Below, piece after piece: positions 38,006 to 44,535 of a stretch of 44,535 nt of DNA; the stretch's first letter is position 1; each line of letters starts with the position of its first letter. Under the pieces are notes generated by a model. That model did no database searches. It was not told the DNA's origin and worked only from the letters and a program-made list of their open reading frames with translations. The translations under genes were made by a program, and so were the position numbers. The stretch covers positions 1-44,535 of the forward strand of contig JAFGIG010000094.1 in NCBI GenBank assembly GCA_016929715.1, in the 5' to 3' direction. Source of the DNA: Caldifarciminota bacterium (GTDB lineage: Bacteria > SDB-A).

Positions 38006-38467
38006 ATGGATAAAAAAGGTTTTTCGATAATCGAACTCATGGTCGTTGTCGTCCTCATGGGTTTGATTGTCTCGATATCGATCCCTCTTGTCAGGGCGCT
38101 CAACGACAAAGTGGACAGGACGACAAGGCAGATCATTGGCGCCGTCAGAGAAGCGAGAGAGCTCGCCATAACGAAAGCCGATACAGTCCTGATGAGGTTC
38201 AACAGCCCTTCGGGGCAATACGAACTGTGCAAGTGGCAGGGAGGAGTCCCCGGTTCAGCTCAATCTCTCGGGATAAAAGGAGAAATACCAAGCGGTGTCA
38301 CGCTGAGCGCGGGTTTTTACGGCGAGATTTTTTTTCTGCCGACAGGGTCGGTGACTTACTCGCTCGGAACAGCCCCGACAGATTCAGTGATGATATCCAG
38401 CGGAAACAGAAAACTTTCCGTCAAAGTGATCCCCGCGACCGGAATCGCGAGAATCGTGAAATATTGA
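38006..38467 (+). CDS. GspH/FimT-type minor pseudopilin
   Basis: Prepilin motif MDKKG|FSIIELMVVVVLMGLIVSISIPL; ATG 38006 behind ACGGAGG. Confidence 0.9.
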   Translation: MDKKGFSIIELMVVVVLMGLIVSISIPLVRALNDKVDRTTRQIIGAVREARELAITKADTVLMRFNSPSGQYELCKWQGGVPGSAQSLGIKGEIPSGVTLSAGFYGEIFFLPTGSVTYSLGTAPTDSVMISSGNRKLSVKVIPATGIARIVKY

Positions 38468-38477
38468 GGGGGCAAAG

Positions 38478-38828
38478 ATGAAGAGAGGTTTTTCATATCT
38501 CGAAGTCCTCGTTGTCGTAGTCCTTTTTGCTATAGGCATAGTGGCACTCGGAGCGGCGAGAGTCAGGACGATGGAGGCTGAGCTGAGCGTCCGCATTGAG
38601 AAAAAGGCTATAAACGACCTTGAGGATTTCATGGAGTGGATAAAGAGCATAGACTATGACCTGATAGCCGACGGTGATTCGACTTTCGGTTCGACGAGAA
38701 TTGTCTGGACTGTTACGCCGGATCCCACGGGTCTTAGGGCAAAAAATCTCATGGTTGTCTATTCCTGGAGAAACAGGCTGAATCAGCAGGTCTATGACTC
38801 CATTTTAACCTATGTAGCCGAGAGGTGA
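38478..38828 (+). CDS. PilV-like minor pilin
   Basis: Prepilin motif MKRG|FSYLEVLVVVVLFAIGIVAL. Confidence 0.82.
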   Translation: MKRGFSYLEVLVVVVLFAIGIVALGAARVRTMEAELSVRIEKKAINDLEDFMEWIKSIDYDLIADGDSTFGSTRIVWTVTPDPTGLRAKNLMVVYSWRNRLNQQVYDSILTYVAER

Positions 38829-38833
38829 TACCC

Positions 38834-39439
38834 ATGAAAAAAGGATTTTCGCTCATAGAGCTTCTCGGTGCTCTGACAATGGGACTCGCCTTAATCGGCG
38901 TCCTCGTATTTTACTACACACAGGAACGCAACCATCAGTCTGTTATGGAAGGAAGGTCCGAGGCGATGCAGTCCGCTGAGGCGATATTGAGGATTGCCGC
39001 GAAAGAAATGAGGGCTATTCCCGGAAACACGAGAGAGTTCGGGGACACGACAATTTTTAAGGTATTCAAACTTCACTATAATCCAAACGGAAACGACTCT
39101 TTTTGTTATTATGCCGACGTATATCCTGAAGCCACTTTCGGAAACGGAGCACTCGACACGGCTTTCGAGACTTTCGGTATAATTTACGACGCGGCTTCTA
39201 AAAATGTCTATAACAGCAGATATACAGGAGGAGTATATACTTACAATCTTCTCATTCCCGGCGTAGAAAATTTCGACATAGTCCCTTATGACGAGAACGA
39301 TTCCGTCACAGCCACCACTCTCGACGTAACGCACGTCGAACTGAGGGTCACGACATATAACCAAAGAGCTGTGAGAAATCAGACGTCAGCGGACACTATA
39401 ACTTTCAGCAGAATTGTCACCATAAGAAGCAGGATGTAA
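38834..39439 (+). CDS. PilW-like minor pilin
   Basis: Prepilin motif MKKG|FSLIELLGALTMGLALIGVLVFYY. Confidence 0.82.
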   Translation: MKKGFSLIELLGALTMGLALIGVLVFYYTQERNHQSVMEGRSEAMQSAEAILRIAAKEMRAIPGNTREFGDTTIFKVFKLHYNPNGNDSFCYYADVYPEATFGNGALDTAFETFGIIYDAASKNVYNSRYTGGVYTYNLLIPGVENFDIVPYDENDSVTATTLDVTHVELRVTTYNQRAVRNQTSADTITFSRIVTIRSRM

Positions 39440-39448
39440 GGGGGTAAG

Positions 39449-39892
39449 ATGAACAGAAAAGGAATAGCGCTCATACTGGCCCTGAGCATTCTCGTCGCTG
39501 GCGCGCTTCTCGTCGGAGCGGCTTTCATGCTCGCTATTTCCGACATGAGGATAACAGACGTTATTAAGCATAAAACTCAGGCTTTCAGGGGGACTGAAGC
39601 CGGAGCGGAAAGAGTTACGGCGACACTCGGGACTGTATATCAGCCCGACCACGGCGACTCTTTTTCAATTGGAAATGTCTGGTGCCAAGTCGACACTATG
39701 ACCAAGACGACAAAAATTCTGCCCGGCTACACGTCGTCATGGACCGCAAACGAGAGAGCGCTCGTGGCGTTGAATTATTCTTACAAGATAACCGGAGAAG
39801 AACAGATAACATCGCCCCGCAAAGGACGTTCACAGATACTCGTCGGCACCACTGCTGCGCCTGTGCCCGGCGGGACGACTGGTTATCCGTAA
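39449..39892 (+). CDS. PilX-like minor pilin
   Basis: MNRKG|IALILALSILVAGALLVGAAFM, no Glu5, as in PilX/GspK-type proteins; conserved operon position. Confidence 0.78.
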   Translation: MNRKGIALILALSILVAGALLVGAAFMLAISDMRITDVIKHKTQAFRGTEAGAERVTATLGTVYQPDHGDSFSIGNVWCQVDTMTKTTKILPGYTSSWTANERALVALNYSYKITGEEQITSPRKGRSQILVGTTAAPVPGGTTGYP

Positions 39893-39905
39893 AGGAGGAA
39901 TGGAT

Positions 39906-40442
39906 ATGCTCAAGGTCACGATGATTATTGTTCTGACTTTTTTTGTCTTTCACAGCGCTTCGGCGCATGAACAAAACGAGGATATGGCACCTCCGCAGGA
40001 GAGAGAGCAGGTCAAATGGTTTTCGCTGAGAACACCCGGTCCTACCGTCTCTTCGACCGCCCTTGAAACAGACGATATCCGAAAAGCTGTTCTCGAAGAT
40101 TACCAAAAAAGAAATGATCCCTCTCTCCCCTCGGGTGTCTTGCTATACGATCCGGTTGTGATTTACATTCACGGGCCGGACGAATACGGCTTCGAAATCG
40201 GAAGCCTGAGAGGCTACGCCCCGGGTTTCCCCTTGAGGCTCCCTGAAAAAATTCAAGTCTCATTCATGGGAAAAGTATTAAACAAAGACTCGTGGCACTA
40301 CGCGGTGAACGTATTTGAAGACAGCGGTTTCAACGCCGAAGGAATTTACTACACCGTGATGGAGATTCAGCTCGGATCCGGGAAGGCTTGCCTGCCCATG
40401 GCTCTGGTAGTAGATCAACGCGCATCACAGGGAACGAGGTAA
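39906..40442 (+). CDS. Secreted protein of unknown function within minor-pilin operon
   Basis: Signal peptide MLKVTMIIVLTFFVFHSASA; start 39906 gives better spacing to AAAGGAGG than 39900. Confidence 0.7.
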   Translation: MLKVTMIIVLTFFVFHSASAHEQNEDMAPPQEREQVKWFSLRTPGPTVSSTALETDDIRKAVLEDYQKRNDPSLPSGVLLYDPVVIYIHGPDEYGFEIGSLRGYAPGFPLRLPEKIQVSFMGKVLNKDSWHYAVNVFEDSGFNAEGIYYTVMEIQLGSGKACLPMALVVDQRASQGTR

Positions 40443-40452
40443 GGGGGATAAT

Positions 40453-43209
40453 ATGAAATGGAAAACAATTTTATTATTTGTTCTTCTTCCCGTCCTTTTG
40501 GCGTCGAACGATGAGGTTCTTTTCAGGGTCGCCGCCGAACCTGCCGCTATGCTGTTTTTGGACAGGTCGGGAAGCATGTCCGGCTCGAGGATACAGCAAG
40601 CGCTTCAGGTTATAAAGAGCCTTCTCGACGCAGACGGAAACGGAACAGTTGAGGATTCAGACAAGGATATACTCGGCGTGGATCTGGCGACCGGATTTTT
40701 CTACAACACGCCTTCCGGAACTTTCAACCCCGGACCTTATATCTATCTTCCGGGGGAGGCCACCGGATCTCTGAGAGCGGACACTTTCGGAACGGGTTAT
40801 TCGACGATTTGGGCGAATACCAATCACACTACGGTTGGCGGTTGGACTCCAAACGGCCCTTCTATTTATTTTGCCTCGGAATGGATACACCATTACGACA
40901 CGACACACCCCGACTTAGACTGCAGAAGCTATTATCTGATATTCATAACTGACGGAGAGTCAAACGGATACGGAACGAGTTCAACTTACTCTCAGATCTA
41001 TGAATCAGATGATTGGCGCGGAAGCTGGTGCCTCGTCAGGGAAGCCTCTTTATGCTACAGAGAAAGAGGAATACCGGCATTCATGGTCGGATTTGGAACG
41101 GGAATCACCCAAAAAGGCAGAAATGAACTCAACTGGGCGGCATATTGGGGAGGCACCGACAACCCCGAAAAATACAATTATTCAGACATGCAGTATAACC
41201 CCCCTCACACGCACGTCCACAATCCCTGGACCTGGCCCCAGCCGATACCTTCCGGTTGGGGATCAGCCAACGGATGGTATAATCCGAGGTCGGCTCACGG
41301 GACAAGTTATCAAGCACTTCCGCCGTCTTTTCACTATTGCGAAGGTTATGCATATATAGCCCAGACGGCAGAAGAGCTGTCTCAGTCACTGCAGAATATT
41401 TTCCAGTCAATACTCGAAAACAACTTTTCATTCTCTCCCGCAAGCGTTCCTGTCGTCAGGACGATGATAAGCGACACGGCGATAGTCTATGCGACTTTCA
41501 GGCCGCAGACGGGAGGTTTCTGGGACGGTCAGTTGAGGGCTATAGTCTTCACAGGCGACACTGTCCTTGGGCCGCAGATTTGGACTGCAGGAGAATCCCT
41601 TCAGCAGACTCCATCAGGAGTCAGAAGGATTTTTTACACGAATCAGCTCGGCGTAAAAACGCCTTTCACATTTATGAACGTCCTTCCCTCTGAACTCGGA
41701 GTCTTTTCAGGATGGGAAAAAGACCTTATAGTCCAGAGGACGAGGGAAGGATACAGCGCCGCTTCCCCCGGCTGGAAGCTCGGCGATATTTTTCACAGCG
41801 CGCCTCTGATGATAGGTGCGCCGAGCCCGTTCTATACGGGCGATCCTTCTTACGTCAATTTCAGAAAAAATAACGCCTACAGAGACAACAGAAAAAGGGT
41901 CTATGTCGGGACGAATACAGGAGTTCTTCACTGCTTTGACGCTTCGACTGGCAAAGAGGTCTGGGCGTGGGTGCCGAAATTCGCCTTGAGCAAAATGAAA
42001 GTCTGGGCTCTCGACAATCAGCACACCTACGTTCTCGACGGACCTGTTACAGCGGCGGACCTCTGGGCGGATGTAGATATGAACGGCCAGAAAGATGCCG
42101 ACGACTGGAGGACTGTCCTCATTGTCGGGCAGAGGGAAGGCGGGAACAATTACTTAATGCTCGACATAACATATGTTCCGACAAATCCTGATTCATCGGA
42201 ATATCCGAAACTTCTCGCAGAGATATCCGGAACCCTCATCGGCGGCTTATACAAAAGATTTGCCGACACATGGTCACAGCCGACGGCAGGTCAGTTCAGA
42301 ATGGACACGGATCCTGTAAACACCGACTCGGCGGTTCCTGTCTGGGGATTTTTCATAGGAGGCGGTTACGCCCCTGACTTTGTCGGCGGCTTCGTCCCCG
42401 ACACGGGAGATTTCTTCGCTTTCTGGGGTTTAAAAGACAACACAGCTTGGGCGAAAGGTTGGGAAAACCCGAACAACAACGGCATAGCGGCATCATTAGC
42501 TATGACTGACATGAACATCAACGGATTTGTAGATTATGTCATAGCGCCGGATCTCGCAGGAAACCTCCTTGTCATGGACACGGAAACAGACACAAATCCT
42601 TCCAACTGGACCATTAGGACTGCTTTCAGGGCGAGCACAGGCGCGCCGGCGGACGCCGACATGGTTTGTTTTTTCCCTGCCGCTGTGGCGCAGGATTACA
42701 GCGGACAATACTGGTATTGCTGGGGATCCGGCAACAGGGACAATCCCATGGACACAACTAAATACGGATATTTTTTCATGCTCTTGTCCCCCCCCAGCGC
42801 GGGCGCACCTGCGACGATGGCGGATATGGAGCTTTTGACGGACGTCGCCGCATCCCCGGGGGACAACGGATTTTATTACAGACACACACATCCCGGAGAG
42901 AAGGTCACTTCCCTCCCTCTGATATACAGCAACTACGTCTATTGGACGACATTTGCTCCTGACACGGCAGAGGCCGGTCCCTGCGACATCGGGGCGGGTT
43001 ACGCGAGGATGTATGTCGCTTCTCTCCTCGAGGGAAGAATGATAGACCAGATAGACCTCGGGCATATCGGAATTCCTTCCTCTCCCCAGGTCACGGTGGG
43101 TCCGGACGGACCTGTAGTCATAGTCATGACGAGTTCGGGACCCATAGTAAGACAGATTGCCGGTCCTGGTTTCAAGAAAAAATATGTTTATTGGAACGAA
43201 GTTTACTGA
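40453..43209 (+). CDS. PilY1-like protein: N-terminal VWA domain plus C-terminal beta-propeller
   Basis: MIDAS LDRSGSMSG; DADGNGTVEDSDKD loop; RKRVYVGTNTGVLHCFDASTGKEVWAWVPK; DVDMNGQKDADDWRTVLIVGQREGGNNYLMLDIT; DMNINGFVDYVIAPDLAGNLLVMD. Confidence 0.9.
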   Translation: MKWKTILLFVLLPVLLASNDEVLFRVAAEPAAMLFLDRSGSMSGSRIQQALQVIKSLLDADGNGTVEDSDKDILGVDLATGFFYNTPSGTFNPGPYIYLPGEATGSLRADTFGTGYSTIWANTNHTTVGGWTPNGPSIYFASEWIHHYDTTHPDLDCRSYYLIFITDGESNGYGTSSTYSQIYESDDWRGSWCLVREASLCYRERGIPAFMVGFGTGITQKGRNELNWAAYWGGTDNPEKYNYSDMQYNPPHTHVHNPWTWPQPIPSGWGSANGWYNPRSAHGTSYQALPPSFHYCEGYAYIAQTAEELSQSLQNIFQSILENNFSFSPASVPVVRTMISDTAIVYATFRPQTGGFWDGQLRAIVFTGDTVLGPQIWTAGESLQQTPSGVRRIFYTNQLGVKTPFTFMNVLPSELGVFSGWEKDLIVQRTREGYSAASPGWKLGDIFHSAPLMIGAPSPFYTGDPSYVNFRKNNAYRDNRKRVYVGTNTGVLHCFDASTGKEVWAWVPKFALSKMKVWALDNQHTYVLDGPVTAADLWADVDMNGQKDADDWRTVLIVGQREGGNNYLMLDITYVPTNPDSSEYPKLLAEISGTLIGGLYKRFADTWSQPTAGQFRMDTDPVNTDSAVPVWGFFIGGGYAPDFVGGFVPDTGDFFAFWGLKDNTAWAKGWENPNNNGIAASLAMTDMNINGFVDYVIAPDLAGNLLVMDTETDTNPSNWTIRTAFRASTGAPADADMVCFFPAAVAQDYSGQYWYCWGSGNRDNPMDTTKYGYFFMLLSPPSAGAPATMADMELLTDVAASPGDNGFYYRHTHPGEKVTSLPLIYSNYVYWTTFAPDTAEAGPCDIGAGYARMYVASLLEGRMIDQIDLGHIGIPSSPQVTVGPDGPVVIVMTSSGPIVRQIAGPGFKKKYVYWNEVY

Positions 43210-43222
43210 GGGAGGGGGATAA

Positions 43223-44535
43223 ATGAAAATAATTTTGACTATACTTTCGATGCTGATTCTGACATCGGCGTTGTCAGCGTATTATTTCTGGGATTTCGAG
43301 ACAAACCCATGGACGGACGGATGGTCTTCGGCAAAGAGGGATCAGGGAGTCAACTGGCCGAGGAGATGGGAATGGCGGACTTACGACCAGGAAGGCATAA
43401 GACCTCTCGACCCGCTCACCATGACCATGTGGATTTGCAGCAACAGAGCTGGAAATTTTGTTCTAAGGGATACATTGTATTCTCCGAAACTCACAGATTC
43501 TCTGTATTACACCCAGTGGCTGAAATACACAATAGGATACAGATACAGAGCCGGAAGGGATGAAGATACGGCTTCTGTCATCATAAGAAGGTCTGTCGCG
43601 GGAGCGTGGACGTCCTGGCAGCAGTTGCAGTTTTACTTCGGAACAAATTATTCTATATGGGACTCGATAGATATAATGCCGCTTGCAAGGGGCTCAGACT
43701 CTATACAGATCGCCTTTGCCTACAGAGGTGGAGGCGGAGCACCGCTTAGGCCGGACTATTATTTCGGAGTGGACAATGTCTCCGTCCGGACTGTTCAGGG
43801 AGGCAGTATCCCGGGACCGACGATCTCCCCTGTCGGAACTGACAGCGGACTTACCGAGATCGAGTATATCTATACTTCAGAGCTCGTCCCGGGAAATTAT
43901 GAATATCAGTTCTCGTGGGGAGACGGGACTTATTCCGACTGGGACATATCCAACGTCGCTCTAAAATCGTGGAACACCCCTGGAACTTATTTTGTCTCAT
44001 CGAGAATCCGCGACGCTTTAGACAGCGCGCTCTATTCGAACTGGTCTCCGCCTCTTTATGCCGTCATGGTTACGCCGCGAACGGCTTATTATTGGGGATT
44101 CGAAGTTGACGACGCTGGGTTTGTCGGTCTCTATCAGCTCGGAGACTGGCAGTGGGGAATTCCGAACTCGGGTCCTTTTATGGCGAGGAGCGGAGCGAAC
44201 GTCTGGGGAACGAGGTTAAACGACAACTACCAGACCAACGCGAGCTGGTTAAACTCCCCGGAAATGGACATTTCGATGTGCGATTCTGTGAAACTCTATT
44301 TCTGGATGTGGTATGACTCCCGGCTCAATTACGACGGCGTCAACCTCTGGGTGGGGAGCGATTCTTTCACCTGGGGGCTAAGCAACTACGGTTATTACTG
44401 GGACACGGTTCCGAGCGCCAATATAATTCCAGTATATACCGGCAGTTACAACGTCACATGGACGGGAACGACTATGCCCGGATGGACAGGGTCATCTCCG
44501 CTCTGGACCCTCTATGAAGTAGAGCTGACTCCTTA
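43223..44535 (+). CDS. Secreted surface protein with MAM/immune-inhibitor-A-like beta-sandwich domains (3' truncated by window)
   Basis: ATG 43223 behind GGGAGGGGGAT; frame open to window end (about 437 codons); MKIILTILSMLILTSALSAYYFWDFETNPWTDGW... and GDWQWGIPNSGPFMARSGANVWGTRLNDNYQTNASWLNSPEMDIS; missing from the ORF track because it has no stop in the window. Confidence 0.85.
   Translation, partial: MKIILTILSMLILTSALSAYYFWDFETNPWTDGWSSAKRDQGVNWPRRWEWRTYDQEGIRPLDPLTMTMWICSNRAGNFVLRDTLYSPKLTDSLYYTQWLKYTIGYRYRAGRDEDTASVIIRRSVAGAWTSWQQLQFYFGTNYSIWDSIDIMPLARGSDSIQIAFAYRGGGGAPLRPDYYFGVDNVSVRTVQGGSIPGPTISPVGTDSGLTEIEYIYTSELVPGNYEYQFSWGDGTYSDWDISNVALKSWNTPGTYFVSSRIRDALDSALYSNWSPPLYAVMVTPRTAYYWGFEVDDAGFVGLYQLGDWQWGIPNSGPFMARSGANVWGTRLNDNYQTNASWLNSPEMDISMCDSVKLYFWMWYDSRLNYDGVNLWVGSDSFTWGLSNYGYYWDTVPSANIIPVYTGSYNVTWTGTTMPGWTGSSPLWTLYEVELTP

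Noticed and set aside
43309-44109. Three plus-strand ORFs (43309, 43683, 43915)
   Set aside because: Out-of-frame shadows of the open-ended CDS starting at 43223.
1-44535. CRISPR arrays, tRNA/rRNA genes, transposases, prophage genes
   Set aside because: No regularly spaced repeats, no convincing tRNA cloverleaf or rRNA sequence, and no integrase, transposase or phage structural motifs found by reading.

Overview
44.5 kb bacterial chromosomal window, densely coded, from a Gram-negative-type cell envelope (outer-membrane barrel, TolC, RND pump, many lipoproteins). The lineage cannot be named; the C25 peptidase with a FlgD-like tail and the WD/FET-type surface protein suggest an FCB-like or candidate-phylum genome (inference). 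From left to right: SPFH/NfeD pair; a complete phosphate regulon (phoB-phoR-porin-pstSCAB-phoU); a chagasin-like inhibitor lipoprotein and other lipoproteins; an ABC exporter plus NTP_transf_5-like protein; umuDC; 8-oxoguanine deaminase-type amidohydrolase; a TetR gene divergent from an un-annotated small-ORF transcription unit; a two-domain repeat lipoprotein; an XPB/SSL2-like helicase; a multi-PAS hybrid histidine kinase; a gingipain-like C25 peptidase; a DtxR/MntR-fold regulator with degraded metal ligands; ROK kinase; IscU/IscS; a TetR-TolC-MFP-RND efflux operon; and a minor-pilin/PilY1 operon ending in a surface protein truncated by the window edge and missing from the ORF track. Best candidate for something undescribed: the minus-strand unit at about 17670-18037, with a TTGACA-N17-TAATAT promoter inside a TetR-type dyad, two short ORFs (39 and 37 codons) behind an exact 20-nt repeated RBS/start, and a strong GC hairpin terminator. 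No CRISPR array, rRNA, tRNA, transposase or prophage was seen.
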